Shown here one piece after another: positions 54,926-64,000 of a stretch of DNA of 64,000 nucleotides. Source of the DNA: Mariniblastus fucicola (GTDB lineage Bacteria; Planctomycetota; Planctomycetia; Pirellulales; Pirellulaceae); contig NZ_CP042912.1 of NCBI RefSeq assembly GCF_008087665.1, forward strand, positions 6,262,001 to 6,326,000. The letters run 5' to 3'. Numbering within the stretch: position 1 is the first letter of the stretch; each line of letters starts with the position of its first letter. The notes beneath the pieces were generated by a model, which worked only from the letters and a program-made list of their open reading frames with translations, was not told where the DNA came from and searched no databases. The position numbers and the translations under genes were made by a program.

Positions 54926-57900
54926 TTAGTAGATACCATTCCAGGATTTGGGCAAATAGTCTTCGAAGCATCTGAAGAACGGTATCGAATTTTCCAGCTC
55001 AAGGTACAGCGGGGAATCACCTTCGGACCATCGATACTCTTCCCCGGAACGCCACGCGGCGAGCACTGCTTCGAGCACTTTCTTATCCTGTTCCGAGCAC
55101 TTCGAAAGTAGACTTTCGGCAACGTCAGACGCTGTCTCGAAATCACCGGTCCGGGCCATCTCCATTGCCTTGAAGAGATCAACGATCCAAATCTGCCTGT
55201 CTTCATAGCCGGCTCGGCAAAACTTTCCTTCCTCGATCTTCGCCCGTACCGATTCGTCTGGCGAACAATATTTCAACCACTCCAGCCGTGAACTGGCCCA
55301 GTGGCAGGAGTTGACATAGTTTTGGCTGTCGGCACGGCCAAACATCCTTGTTATATCCTCGTGATCGCCATCGGCTGCGATCAAGTACCACTGCAAGGCT
55401 TCCGCAGCGTCGCCCTGTCGGTCGTGGCAGTCGCCCAAAAAGAATGCTGCTTCAGGTTCTGCAAACCCATTTTCGATAGCCGTGAGATAGAGCTCGATCG
55501 CTTTCTCAGTGTCGCCAGTCATGTGGGCTGCATGCGCGTACCAGAATGAAGCCCACCTGTCGGTTGGGTCTTCTTCAGATTCGATTTTGTAGTACTTCAG
55601 CAGCTCCTGTCCGCCAGCACGGATCGGCGGAGGAGGAACGTTCCAGCTTTCGAGGCGAATACCAGACACGCTAACTTTGCCGCGACCTTTTCGAGACCAA
55701 GGCTGGCATATCTCGAATGTATCCCAGGCCCCAACGATATCTTTACTGGTCGACCGACAGACAAATCGATCGTTCCAATAGGCTTCGAAGTACCCGGGAG
55801 CAATTCGCAAACGCATCTGATTGGGCTCGTTTTTAACTTCCGTCTCGAAGTAGTAAATGGCAGCTCTGGTGTCTCGCCAACCGAACGAAAACTGTCCTAT
55901 TTCCCGAAAGTGGCCAGACTTCGTTTTCTTGGTCCGATACAAACGATTGAACCCAAACGTAAACGGAGCCCCGTCGAAATTCATCGCGGTTACTGACGGT
56001 GTAAAGTGAGTCGCCAATCCCTTGTGTCCGGTGTCGTAAGGAAACTTGAGATCGAATTCGATCACCTTGGATTTACCTTTTGAGTTTACAAGGCTCCGCA
56101 GCGACATGTGTTTCAATGAGTCCACTGTGTCAATCGACACCGAGCTGTTTGACTCTCTGGTGAACTGAGACCTGTCATCACAAGCCCAGAAAGAGAGCGA
56201 TTCGTCGAACGGCATGATCGCGCTCATTCCGAGCGCAAATTCACTTTCAAACTGCAGCTTGTCACGAATGGTTCGAAGCCAGTTGACTGCGTACTCGTTC
56301 TCAATTTGTTCCATTAACTCAGAACATTGATCCACGATTTCCGATTTTTGCTCAGCAGTAACTTCTTCCTCGCTCGCAGTCGCAATCTCCTGAATTTTCT
56401 GGCACTCTTCCGCCTTCTCACTACAAAGTGCGAATGCCTTGCCGCGAAGCAATCCGTACGAACCAACCCGCATCAGTGCCAACGCTGCAATATCGGCATC
56501 GTCGCCGAGCTGTTCGAAACCGTCACATGCCAATTCATGCAATCCACCCCTCGCCGCAGCGATCACCTTAAGTGTCAGCAGATAATTTTCTTCGCGTTTG
56601 GCAAGGTTGATTCCCTGGTCCAACGGATGATTGATCATCCCATCGAATGCCTTAACCGCACATTTTGCGACCTCGGGTTTGGCCATGAAAGTTTCCGATA
56701 GTCCCTGGTTCACATATCGAAAAACAATGTCGTAGAACAAGCTCATGACAGTTGGGACTTGCGTGTCGTAGCGTTCTTTGTCGACGTGGGTCTTGGCAAA
56801 TTCAAACATTTCCTTCACCGATCCACCCCATTGTGGCACCAGTGAAAACAACTTGGCTTCATAAGCCGGCATGTAATCGATTTGCCCAGCGATCGCTTTT
56901 TCGAACCAGTAGTCTTCTGATTCTTCGTTGTGGCCTGTCATGCTGATCCGGATCAACTCGGCCGCCGATTCCGGAAACATTGGATTGATCTCGTAAGCAC
57001 GCTCGAATTCTTCAGCCGCGATTTTCTGATACTGTTCGAACGGTTTCCAGTTTTCCTTTGGAACCGTATGAGCAAAACCGCTTCCACGCCAACGCCACGC
57101 CAACCGATTGCTGATTCGCCCTTTGCACATCGAACGCAACCAGACCGGGAGATGAGTCTCGGAAGAGATTTCTCTCATAAACTCGGTCATCAAGTCCCAT
57201 TCACGCTGCCATTTCAATTCATTTATAAGCTCATTGACCATTCGATAGGCATTTCGATGATCCTCCGGGCCGGCACGAAAATCATGTTTTAACCAGTACA
57301 ACACAGAAAGGTAATACTGAGCCAGGTTGCGACCGGGGGTTTCGTCAATCAGACATTTCGGGCCGTTCCTGACGTTCGCCCCGTGCACTTTGACCGCAAA
57401 CCTTGATGGATAATTTGACTGACGAAGCCGGTTCGCAGACTTACGAAAATACACACTCGCATCTTTGAATTTTCTGTTTGCCGCGCTCGCCAAACCCAGG
57501 GCATACAGCAGCAATGGGTCTTCAGATATTCCATCGAATTCGGTTTCGATCGCGATGAGTTCTGCGAGCGTGTCAGGCCAAAATTCTGGTTCGACCGGCG
57601 AAATGTTTGTCGCATTGATGTTACGAAACAGCTGCTCGGCCCGTTGCTGAACCTCAGCGTCGACATTGTCGAATGTCAGTGTTGCGAAATGATCAATCCC
57701 GACACCATGAAACTTTACAAGTTGCTGACAGAATTCGTCAGTTCCGACAGGCTTGGCCGAATACTCTGGCTCGTCATTTGACGGATCGGTGGCGGAACGC
57801 ACCGGCTTCCACGATCTTTCTTTGCCTTCCTGCACTGCATAGTTGACATCAAGTCGGGATCGCATCGTGAAGAAAACAGATTCCTTGATTTCAGACCCGC

Positions 57901-58177
57901 CTTTGGTCTTGATATTGTGCAGCATATCCACAATTTCCTTGGGAAAGTCCTTCCTTTCCATCAAGCGGTCGACAGAAAGCATTTTGGCGGGAGGAGCTTT
58001 TTTGGCGGGAGCAGCTTTTTTCGCAGGCGGCTTTTTCTGGTCCGAGTCAGACGACTTTGTGGCTGTGGCTCCACCTTGCTGCGGTGAAGATTTTTTGACA
58101 ACCGATTCCCGGGAATCACATCCGAAGGTCATCAAAAGAAGGAAGCAAACTACGAATCCGCGAAACGCATTTTTCAT
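54926..58177 (-). CDS. Very large lipoprotein with TPR/Sel1-like and beta-sandwich regions
   Basis: This 1083-residue protein has a signal peptide and lipobox TFGC (Cys20). A Lys/Ala/Pro-rich repeat follows (KKAAPAKKAPPAK), then a long mainly helical region with tetratricopeptide-like pairs. A beta-sandwich domain lies at about 650-850 (IEFDLKFPYDTGHKG, FEAYWNDRFVCRST), resembling DUF1583-type planctomycete proteins. A Sel1/TPR-like stretch (WYAHAAHMTGDTEKAIELYLTAIENG) closes the protein. Its role is unknown. The ATG at 58177 is preferred over one at 58192 because it starts the signal peptide. Confidence 0.8.
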   Translation of the reverse strand: MKNAFRGFVVCFLLLMTFGCDSRESVVKKSSPQQGGATATKSSDSDQKKPPAKKAAPAKKAPPAKMLSVDRLMERKDFPKEIVDMLHNIKTKGGSEIKESVFFTMRSRLDVNYAVQEGKERSWKPVRSATDPSNDEPEYSAKPVGTDEFCQQLVKFHGVGIDHFATLTFDNVDAEVQQRAEQLFRNINATNISPVEPEFWPDTLAELIAIETEFDGISEDPLLLYALGLASAANRKFKDASVYFRKSANRLRQSNYPSRFAVKVHGANVRNGPKCLIDETPGRNLAQYYLSVLYWLKHDFRAGPEDHRNAYRMVNELINELKWQREWDLMTEFMREISSETHLPVWLRSMCKGRISNRLAWRWRGSGFAHTVPKENWKPFEQYQKIAAEEFERAYEINPMFPESAAELIRISMTGHNEESEDYWFEKAIAGQIDYMPAYEAKLFSLVPQWGGSVKEMFEFAKTHVDKERYDTQVPTVMSLFYDIVFRYVNQGLSETFMAKPEVAKCAVKAFDGMINHPLDQGINLAKREENYLLTLKVIAAARGGLHELACDGFEQLGDDADIAALALMRVGSYGLLRGKAFALCSEKAEECQKIQEIATASEEEVTAEQKSEIVDQCSELMEQIENEYAVNWLRTIRDKLQFESEFALGMSAIMPFDESLSFWACDDRSQFTRESNSSVSIDTVDSLKHMSLRSLVNSKGKSKVIEFDLKFPYDTGHKGLATHFTPSVTAMNFDGAPFTFGFNRLYRTKKTKSGHFREIGQFSFGWRDTRAAIYYFETEVKNEPNQMRLRIAPGYFEAYWNDRFVCRSTSKDIVGAWDTFEICQPWSRKGRGKVSVSGIRLESWNVPPPPIRAGGQELLKYYKIESEEDPTDRWASFWYAHAAHMTGDTEKAIELYLTAIENGFAEPEAAFFLGDCHDRQGDAAEALQWYLIAADGDHEDITRMFGRADSQNYVNSCHWASSRLEWLKYCSPDESVRAKIEEGKFCRAGYEDRQIWIVDLFKAMEMARTGDFETASDVAESLLSKCSEQDKKVLEAVLAAWRSGEEYRWSEGDSPLYLELENSIPFFRCFEDYLPKSWNGIY

Positions 58178-58324
58178 CGGGCACGATTCCATCGAGTATT
58201 CAGCTGAGTAGAAAACAGTTCTCGCTGATTAGAACTCGCCAAATCGGTCGGAGCAAACACGGGCCGCGGCTTGAAACCGCAACCATTTTCCATCCGCTTT
58301 TCTCGTCGGCGAATTGGCTCGGAA

Positions 58325-58486
58325 ATGACCGAAGTTATCGGGCAAGAATTTTTTTGGCTCCCGAGATTACCGACGGCAGACATCGCATTCGTGATGGCTG
58401 GCTTCGACCATTCCGAAGAAGGCAGAGAGATGGTTGAAGCCGTGTCGGCGCTCTGCAGAAAAGCCAAACGAGATTTCGCAAACTAG
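58325..58486 (+). CDS. Possible small protein, low confidence
   Basis: This short plus-strand frame (53 residues from ATG 58325, or 71 from 58271) lies between the large lipoprotein gene and the ABC ATPase gene and overlaps the latter's end by 4 nt. The segment IAFVMAGFDHSEEGREMVEAVSALCRKAKRD could form a helix pair. No family is recognised and an opposite-strand frame also exists, so it may be non-coding. Confidence 0.3.
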   Translation: MTEVIGQEFFWLPRLPTADIAFVMAGFDHSEEGREMVEAVSALCRKAKRDFAN

Positions 58487-59421
58487 AAGTTCGCGCCGGT
58501 GCCCTTGGTCAGCGCCATGAACGCGGACTCAAGATCGATGTCCTCTTCGCAGAACAGGTTCAGTTTGAACCCTTCACCGATGAGCGCGGTTGGGATCTCG
58601 GAATAGTCCTCTGCAGACTCCACCAATGTCACCACCAAATGCCCGTCACCCTGTCGGACGCTGTCGACGATGGCGTTGCCTTCGAGCAGTTTCGAAGCAC
58701 GCTCGTGATCGTCAACGCCAACGTGCAACACGATTCGATCGCGGACTTGCTTCATCAATTCAGAGACTTCCGCAGAGATACTCATCACGCCGCGGTCAAT
58801 GATGCCGACCTTGTTACAAATATCATAAAGCTCGGGCAAAATGTGGCTGGAGACGATGATGGTCTTTCCCGTTTGCCCCAGTCGGCGCAACAAGTTTCGC
58901 ATTTCGATTCGGGCACGCGGGTCCAAGCCACTGAGCGGCTCATCGAGCAGCAAAACTTGCGGATCGTGCAGCAGGACTCTGGCCAATCCAAGCCGCTGGG
59001 TTTGCCCGCGACTGAGTGTATTGGCGAAAGCATCACGTTTGAAATCGAGGTCAACGATTTCCAACATCTCGTTGCATTTTTTCCGCCGCGCGGGCCCTTT
59101 GATGCGATACGCCGCTGCGAAAAACTCAAGGTACTCGATGACTTTCATGTCGTCATAGACGCCGAAAAAGTCAGGCATATAGCCGACAAGCCGGCGGATC
59201 TCACGGGGCTCGTTGTAGATCGAGTGATTGCAAACGTAGGCCTCTCCCCAGGATGGCTCAAGCAGAGTCGCGATGATTCGCATCGTCGTCGTCTTGCCAG
59301 CACCATTGGGACCGATGAAGCCGAAAAGGTCACCCTGCTCAAGGTTCATCTCGATGCCGTTGATCGCGTAGAGTTCGCCGTATTTCTTGGTCAGGTTTTC
59401 AGTCTTGATCATGGCTGGCAC
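58483..59421 (-). CDS. ABC transporter ATP-binding protein
   Basis: This 312-residue ATPase has Walker A GPNGAGKT (37-44), a degenerate signature LSRGQ (136-140, LSGGQ in most), Walker B VLLLDE (156-161) and the H-loop in SSHILPE. It belongs to the CcmA/NatA-like type with a C-terminal extension (about 225-312). It lies downstream of a membrane protein gene on the same strand, with a 68-bp gap. The start may be ATG 59421 or 59412. Confidence 0.92.
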   Translation of the reverse strand: MPAMIKTENLTKKYGELYAINGIEMNLEQGDLFGFIGPNGAGKTTTMRIIATLLEPSWGEAYVCNHSIYNEPREIRRLVGYMPDFFGVYDDMKVIEYLEFFAAAYRIKGPARRKKCNEMLEIVDLDFKRDAFANTLSRGQTQRLGLARVLLHDPQVLLLDEPLSGLDPRARIEMRNLLRRLGQTGKTIIVSSHILPELYDICNKVGIIDRGVMSISAEVSELMKQVRDRIVLHVGVDDHERASKLLEGNAIVDSVRQGDGHLVVTLVESAEDYSEIPTALIGEGFKLNLFCEEDIDLESAFMALTKGTGANF

Positions 59422-59489
59422 GCTTGGTTTGACGCTCCAACTGGAGCACGGGTTGGGTTTCGAATCTTCGTTGTCGTGTCTGGTTATCG

Positions 59490-61730
59490 TTAGTCGTTTT
59501 TCTGTTCAACCGGTAGCAGGACCCTGACCATCGTTAGCGAAGAATCATAAAATTCGTCAGCGTTTTTTCCATCGATTTCGATCGTCGAGACTCGATCCTC
59601 AAGTCGGCCGACAACGATCGCCCGGTCCATCAAACTCTGTGGCGTCATCTCGATGAAATCATGGTACGAGTGGGAAAGCCCGGTGTAGCTCGAACCTCCC
59701 GAGCTGTGATAGAACATCATCATCTGCATGATTCGGCTCAGATTCACATCGCGCGGATCCCAGGCAACGCTTTGGCTTTTGTTCTTGTCATCTTCACGGC
59801 GGTTTCGGCGCGTCAGATAGCTACGAACCGTTTTCTCAACCGTCTCTGATCCGATATCAATGTCGCCATCAGCAGGAATCGACTTGCCGACGACATAGAC
59901 CAGTCCTCTGTAGAACACACGACAGTCTTTTAGCGGCACGTCGAAAGGATTGGTAAACGTTCCCTCCAATCGATCAGTCATTCTCAGGCGACTGGTGATG
60001 CGGCCGTCGAACCTGCCGTTCCACTGACCGAATAGCGGACGAGTCGAAGACACTTGCAGCTCAACGCTTTTCATGTCGACACTCAGCTCAGTCGGATTCG
60101 ACTGCATCGGAATCAGTTTCTGAACGTAGCCGGTTCGATACAGCCCCGGATTCGCCCGGTTGAGCATCCCGCCGAGCCCATCGCCAGGCAGCCCAAGCCA
60201 CGTCAGCCGGGAAGACTCAAGGACAAGGTCGCGATCGGAAGCAACGTCGCCAGCTTCCAAGCTCAGGTCCACCGTGCGTCCGTTCGGGCTGTAGAGATTC
60301 GCCCAAGCCGTGGTACGAACGTGGTCGCTGATCGAATCGATGTCGATCAGTTCCACCTGGTTCAGCTGAATCGTTGCCGGACGACTGGCCTTGGCCGCGT
60401 ACCATGCGATTCCACAAAACAACGCGGCAAGCAAAGGAAACGTAACCCAGGTCAGCTCATGTTTCTTGAAGACGCGTCCGACCAGAAACCAGTCTCCAAC
60501 TCCGATGCACAGGATGTACAACGCGATCAAAAATGCGATCAGGGCAAAGGGAATGAAACGCAAACTCGTGAACCGTTCCAGCGGGACTTTCATTTGTCCG
60601 ACGAGGTCATCATAGCCGGAATGTCTGACTGCCAAACCGGCTCCCGATCGTGCATCATTGGTTGACTGAGTGCTTTCGTCGCCAGTTCTCAACTTCATCA
60701 CGCTCTGCATGAAACGGCTGCTGGCTTTCCAGTTGCGAAACTGTTCCTTCGTAGGATCAAACGCCACAAAGGTAATTTCTCCCAACCCCAAAGCACGCCG
60801 GATGATCAGCGGCACACTGCCCTGCCCCAAAGCGACGCGGCCGTTGGCGTTTTCGATTTTCAAAACCTTCATCGTGTCGCTACGCAAAAGGTAAGGCTCT
60901 TTGCTGCTGCAAAATTCTTCCAAACGGCGACTGGAATCGAGCTCTGCAGCGCCGACCACAGTTCCCGGAGAAAATCTTTCAAGCAGTCCGCCAGATTGAA
61001 ATAGCGAACCCTGGTCTGCTGCGGACACGATGACAAAGTTGCCTCCGTTGCGAACCCAGGTTTCAATAGCATCCAGTGAATCTGCGTTCGCCCGCGAGAT
61101 CCACTGACTGTCGTTGGCCAACAAAATCAGTGATTCACAGCTTTCATACGCGATCCCAATTTGCGGTAAATCGATTAACGACTCAATCGACGCAACCCGA
61201 TCGTCATCGGTAACGCCGCCGGCAAACGCTGCGCTGAAACTTGGCGCGATCGATGCTGCACCTTTCGGTTCGGGCTCCACACAGGCCAACAAACGGCTTG
61301 TGGCGGGCAGCAATTTCATAAACGAATTATTGTCTTTGAGAATCTGCGTGCTAACGGAATCAAGGACTTCGCCATTGTCGTCCAGAAGCTCAAAAGACGC
61401 ATCGCCATACGTCCGACCGAACTGCATGACTCCCTGAAATCCATTTTCAGTTTTCACCAGCGGACCGACGATGGAACTGGGCGTATCGTCGCCATCGAGC
61501 ACATTGACTCGAAACTGAGTCGCGTTTTCCGCAGACGTGCGTCCAGTAATTTTGAACTGAACGGGGACCCAATGTCCTAGCTTTGCATAGCCGCCGACAC
61601 CGACGGATACTTCAATCGGAGATTCCTGGACTTCGTCGGCCGCCAGAGAACTGCTGAACGCGAGGAACGCGAGCAGGCTCAAAATCACAATCCGACCGAT
61701 GGCAAACTTGAATTGCGAAAGCTGAGGCAT
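59490..61730 (-). CDS. Exported/membrane protein, probable partner of the ABC ATPase
   Basis: This 746-residue protein has a signal peptide (about 1-31, ending SSLAAD) and a beta-rich periplasmic part (about 35-155). An alpha/beta segment (WVRNGGNFVIVSAADQG; about 215-245) resembles the GATase-like fold of GldG-type ABC partners. Two or three membrane helices follow at about 405-460 (FALIAFLIALYILCIGVG, FPLLAALFCGIAWYA), then another soluble region. No specific family is certain. The ATG at 61730 is preferred over 61868 because the signal peptide starts there. An exporter or envelope role with the downstream ATPase is inferred from adjacency. Confidence 0.75.
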   Translation of the reverse strand: MPQLSQFKFAIGRIVILSLLAFLAFSSSLAADEVQESPIEVSVGVGGYAKLGHWVPVQFKITGRTSAENATQFRVNVLDGDDTPSSIVGPLVKTENGFQGVMQFGRTYGDASFELLDDNGEVLDSVSTQILKDNNSFMKLLPATSRLLACVEPEPKGAASIAPSFSAAFAGGVTDDDRVASIESLIDLPQIGIAYESCESLILLANDSQWISRANADSLDAIETWVRNGGNFVIVSAADQGSLFQSGGLLERFSPGTVVGAAELDSSRRLEEFCSSKEPYLLRSDTMKVLKIENANGRVALGQGSVPLIIRRALGLGEITFVAFDPTKEQFRNWKASSRFMQSVMKLRTGDESTQSTNDARSGAGLAVRHSGYDDLVGQMKVPLERFTSLRFIPFALIAFLIALYILCIGVGDWFLVGRVFKKHELTWVTFPLLAALFCGIAWYAAKASRPATIQLNQVELIDIDSISDHVRTTAWANLYSPNGRTVDLSLEAGDVASDRDLVLESSRLTWLGLPGDGLGGMLNRANPGLYRTGYVQKLIPMQSNPTELSVDMKSVELQVSSTRPLFGQWNGRFDGRITSRLRMTDRLEGTFTNPFDVPLKDCRVFYRGLVYVVGKSIPADGDIDIGSETVEKTVRSYLTRRNRREDDKNKSQSVAWDPRDVNLSRIMQMMMFYHSSGGSSYTGLSHSYHDFIEMTPQSLMDRAIVVGRLEDRVSTIEIDGKNADEFYDSSLTMVRVLLPVEQKND

Positions 61731-61876
61731 GAATCGGCGGTTGAAGGCGGAGAAAATGTTCGTTAGGCAGGAGCGATATGATAGTTTACTCGGCAGATTT
61801 CGACCATTACCGCATTCTCGTCCTACGGCCACAAAACCGAACGGTTCGCCCCTTCCAATCGGTAGCACCGGCTCAT

Positions 61877-62233
61877 TCAGGGCTTCTCAGCGTCCGGGCA
61901 ATCGCAGACCAAATTTCCGCAGCCCGGACAGCCTTCGCCGTATTTCGCCGCCAACGCTTCAGATAAATCCACGTCCACGATATTTGCGATCGTCGCCAGC
62001 CATGCGATCACGTCGGCAAACTCCGTTTTTAGATTGGATTCGACCTTGGCCAGTTTCGTTTTTGAGTTTTCGTCGGCGGGGTCGGCCTGGCGCAGCTGCT
62101 CTACCTGACGCAGATCCGACGCCAGCTCGCCAAGCTCTTCTGCCAGCCACATGTACGTTCCGGAAACGCCTCGCGCGACGTCTTTCTCGTAGTACATCGT
62201 GCGGATCAGATTTTGAAAGTCTCGCAAGTCCAT
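61877..62233 (-). CDS. MazG-like nucleotide pyrophosphohydrolase with Cys-rich tail
   Basis: This 118-residue protein has an all-alpha NTP pyrophosphatase (MazG/PRA-PH) fold with metal-binding WLAEELGELASDL and EFADVIAWLATIAN. These match the ExxE and ExxD helices of the family. The C-terminus has CPGCGNLVCDC, a possible zinc site not part of the minimal family. Such enzymes clear non-canonical or excess NTPs. The gene is 6 bp downstream of the Rieske gene on the same strand. Confidence 0.88.
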   Translation of the reverse strand: MDLRDFQNLIRTMYYEKDVARGVSGTYMWLAEELGELASDLRQVEQLRQADPADENSKTKLAKVESNLKTEFADVIAWLATIANIVDVDLSEALAAKYGEGCPGCGNLVCDCPDAEKP

Positions 62234-62239
62234 GGCTGC

Positions 62240-62584
62240 TCAGTGAGTCAGGTCGTCTTCGGATTTCGGCGTCGGTTCTGTGGTAACTTCGATGCGATCT
62301 TCAACCACTCGGACCTCGAACCTGTCCGTTTTAAGCCTTCGATTATCGCACCAAGAGCCGTCTCGAATATCGAATCGCCAGGCGTGCCACGGACAGGCCA
62401 CGGTCGAATCTTCCAGGTGCCCATCGGCCAGTGACGCGCCCATATGGGGACACATGTCGTCAATCGCGAAAAACGTCCCGTCGTCATTGAAGATCGCAAT
62501 CACGCGCTCGCCAACTTCAAACGCTTTGCCCTTGCCGACGGGAATGTCGTCGACATGAGCTACCGAAACAAACTCAGCCATCAC
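62240..62584 (-). CDS. Rieske [2Fe-2S] ferredoxin-like protein
   Basis: This 114-residue soluble Rieske protein has cluster motifs CPHMGA and CPWHAW. It has the NirD/biphenyl-dioxygenase ferredoxin size and lacks a membrane anchor, so it is a soluble electron carrier. It abuts the DUF6263-like gene directly and is followed by the MazG-like gene, but shared transcription need not mean shared function. The first two codons are both ATG. Confidence 0.92.
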   Translation of the reverse strand: MMAEFVSVAHVDDIPVGKGKAFEVGERVIAIFNDDGTFFAIDDMCPHMGASLADGHLEDSTVACPWHAWRFDIRDGSWCDNRRLKTDRFEVRVVEDRIEVTTEPTPKSEDDLTH

Positions 62585-63589
62585 TTACTTTCTGGTCACC
62601 GTCATCCGGTTCGTTACGTTGGTGGTCGTTTTCACTTTGTCCTCGCGATACGCAACCAGCGTTTTGATTTCGCTGGCGATCGAACTGGAAGTCAACGTTC
62701 CGGTTTCGCGATCGAACTTGATCTGACCTCCGCCTGTAAAGCCAGTCAACTCCAAAGGACTGGTCAGCTCGCTACCTGCCGGTGTATCCGTGAAGGGAGC
62801 TTGCGTCAGTGAAACCGCGACCTCAATAGTGGCTTCGGTGTCTGTCATCGATTTTAAAGTTGATTTGATGGTTCGATCAAACGTAAACGTTCGTCGATCG
62901 TTGGCGGTCATCTTGATTGCCGTTTCGTCGCTCCAGGATTCGCCCTGCTCAACGGATTCGCCCGGCAACGTAAATGCCGAGTCCGAGACGAGCTTTCCCA
63001 TTGCTGCACCAGAAAAAACACGCCGAAGCGCCGAAGTTTCTGGTAACTGCCCTACGACTGTCGCAACGTCAGGGCCCGGAGTGACGGAAACGATTTCTCC
63101 AGCCGACGTCATGACGACCACGAATTTCAGCCCAACTAGCGTCTCGAGTTCCTTGATGGCGTCGCGTGAAAAACCGCGGAGTCGTTCTTCGCTGGCGGTG
63201 TCTACGTCCACCAGCTTTTTGATTCCCGCCCCGGGAGTTCCGGTTTTGATGCGAATTCGATCGATGGTTTGCTCGATCGTGGCCGTGCCATCGTCAGCCA
63301 CCTTGGTCACGTTCCAGCCAACGCCCAGAATCAGTTCGCTTTCCAAAGTCCGGTCGCGAGCATCAATGCGAGTTTGTACTTTTTGCGATTGCTCAAATTG
63401 AACCGTGAACGAATCGCCCGTGGAAAATTTCCACGCGAGAGTCGCTTTTTCCTGTGCCTGAACGCTGGTTGCAAAACTCAGCACCGCCAACATCAGCAGG
63501 ATTTGGAATCTGTTGAAGCTGAGCTCCAGAGCACGAAACTTGAATCGCTCATGCGTTGTGGACGAGATTGTTCTCATGGTATTTTTCAT
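62585..63589 (-). CDS. Secreted protein, DUF6263-like
   Basis: This protein of up to 334 residues has an N-terminal signal/anchor (ILLMLAVLSFATSVQAQ) and a beta-rich body of the planctomycete DUF6263 type (LAWKFSTGDSFTVQFEQSQ, GTATIEQTIDRIRI, GQIKFDRETGTL). Function unknown. The ATG at 63589 overlaps the upstream gene's stop (ATGA); one at 63577 is also possible. It is translationally coupled with the UPF0173 gene and abuts the Rieske gene. Confidence 0.75.
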   Translation of the reverse strand: MKNTMRTISSTTHERFKFRALELSFNRFQILLMLAVLSFATSVQAQEKATLAWKFSTGDSFTVQFEQSQKVQTRIDARDRTLESELILGVGWNVTKVADDGTATIEQTIDRIRIKTGTPGAGIKKLVDVDTASEERLRGFSRDAIKELETLVGLKFVVVMTSAGEIVSVTPGPDVATVVGQLPETSALRRVFSGAAMGKLVSDSAFTLPGESVEQGESWSDETAIKMTANDRRTFTFDRTIKSTLKSMTDTEATIEVAVSLTQAPFTDTPAGSELTSPLELTGFTGGGQIKFDRETGTLTSSSIASEIKTLVAYREDKVKTTTNVTNRMTVTRK

Positions 63590-64000
63590 TGGACCGAATA
63601 ACTTTCGCCGACTGCCAACACGATCGGCTTCGCTTTCGTGCGGGACTGAACCAGTTTCGACCACGCCTCGGCATCCTGCTCGATGGGAGGCCACGTATTG
63701 TAGTGCGATGGCAGGACAGCTTTCGGTTTGAGCAAATCCACAGCCGTCACACTGTCCTCTGGCCCCATCGTGAACAAATCACCAATTGGAAGCACCGCTG
63801 CGTCCAGGCCAACAGCGCCGATCAATTGCATGTCCGAAAACAGTGCTGTGTCACAGGCAAAGTACAGTTTTGTATCGCCGACTTTTAAGAGAAACCCGGC
63901 CGCAACACCGCCGTAGCTTCCGTCGGGCAATCCTGAACTGTGGATCGCCGGAACCATCTTCACTTTCCCGAACGGCAGATCGACTGCGCCGCCGATGTTC
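63586..64000 (-). CDS. UPF0173 metal-dependent hydrolase (partial at window end)
   Basis: The C-terminal part of a metallo-beta-lactamase-fold hydrolase runs off the window end. It reads NIGGAVDLPFGKVKMVPAIHSSG, then FACDTALFSDMQLIG, PIGDLFTMGPEDSV and LPSHYNTWPPIEQD, which match the UPF0173/YtkL family including metal-binding His and Asp. The N-terminal HxHxDH metal-binding motif lies outside the window. Confidence 0.9.
   Translation of the reverse strand, partial: NIGGAVDLPFGKVKMVPAIHSSGLPDGSYGGVAAGFLLKVGDTKLYFACDTALFSDMQLIGAVGLDAAVLPIGDLFTMGPEDSVTAVDLLKPKAVLPSHYNTWPPIEQDAEAWSKLVQSRTKAKPIVLAVGESYSVQ

Noticed and set aside
58174-58467. Minus-strand 97-codon frame opposite the possible small gene at 58.3 kb
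   Set aside because: Ser/Pro/Arg-rich with no motif; the plus frame is slightly better but is also weak.
1-64000. tRNA, rRNA and CRISPR structures
   Set aside because: No cloverleaf-like segment, rRNA-like stretch or regularly spaced direct repeats were found by reading; a tRNAscan or Infernal run would settle this.

Overview
This window reads as a marine-type planctomycete (Pirellulales-like) chromosome segment. The evidence is moderate GC, many secreted or lipoprotein genes with no close functional match, DUF1583/DUF4912/DUF6263-like proteins, a YHYH/EF-hand protein, paired DUF697 GTPases, short palindromic intergenic repeats and several ECF sigma factors. About 55 protein genes are supported. 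I see no rRNA, tRNA, CRISPR array or prophage. The lineage is inferred from gene content and was not tested.

Layout. 0-3 kb: the end of a YHYH/EF-hand protein, a sulfotransferase, and a YceI protein whose frame continues through TGA into an HMA metal-binding domain (MTUSGC), a probable selenoprotein. 3-6 kb (minus): nagB, nagA and a motif-deviant NRAMP-like transporter. 6-7.5 kb: divergent queE and queF flanking a perfect 26-bp palindrome. 7.5-15.5 kb: a TIM-barrel isomerase, an alpha/beta hydrolase with an embedded membrane domain, and a minus-strand operon of an ABC-2 permease with two CNNM/CBS proteins. 15.5-21.3 kb: an ECF sigma/anti-sigma-like operon, xth and two membrane-associated GTPases.

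21.4-26.9 kb (minus): an apparent five-gene operon. A tiny one-helix membrane protein with in-frame TGA (TUMSGAC) is followed by two thioredoxins, an RND adaptor and an RND pump. This is the second probable selenoprotein and the best candidate here for an undescribed system: redox-linked efflux. 27.3-32.1 kb: a tetraheme cytochrome fused to a degenerate 5'-nucleotidase-like domain, cysE, a PF03773 permease with a C-terminal HMA domain, and slyX. An IS701-family element sits exactly on the slyX stop codon and abuts a MITE-like element (32.1-33.8 kb).

34-36.6 kb: a FAS1 protein with ECF sigma and RskA-type anti-sigma genes, the same gene set as the mycobacterial SigK/RskA/MPT70-MPT83 system. 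36.8-42.3 kb: a cytochrome oxidase biogenesis block (ctaA, ctaB, a COX3-like subunit with a large coiled-coil insertion, a tandem-SCO protein, DUF420) without subunits I and II. 42.4-51.4 kb: a giant TolC-like lipoprotein, a coiled-coil membrane protein, a rhomboid protease, a B12-type radical SAM enzyme and bioB. 51.5-64 kb (mostly minus): a DUF4912 protein, a TPR lipoprotein, a very large lipoprotein, an ABC ATPase with a membrane partner, MazG-like and Rieske proteins, a DUF6263-like protein and a truncated UPF0173 hydrolase.

The main result is two independent cases, 24 kb apart, where a coding frame passes through TGA at a position expected to be Cys and a short hairpin with G at loop position 2 follows 17-21 nt later. 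Both lie in metal/thiol contexts. Ordinary gene calling would truncate the first and miss the second.
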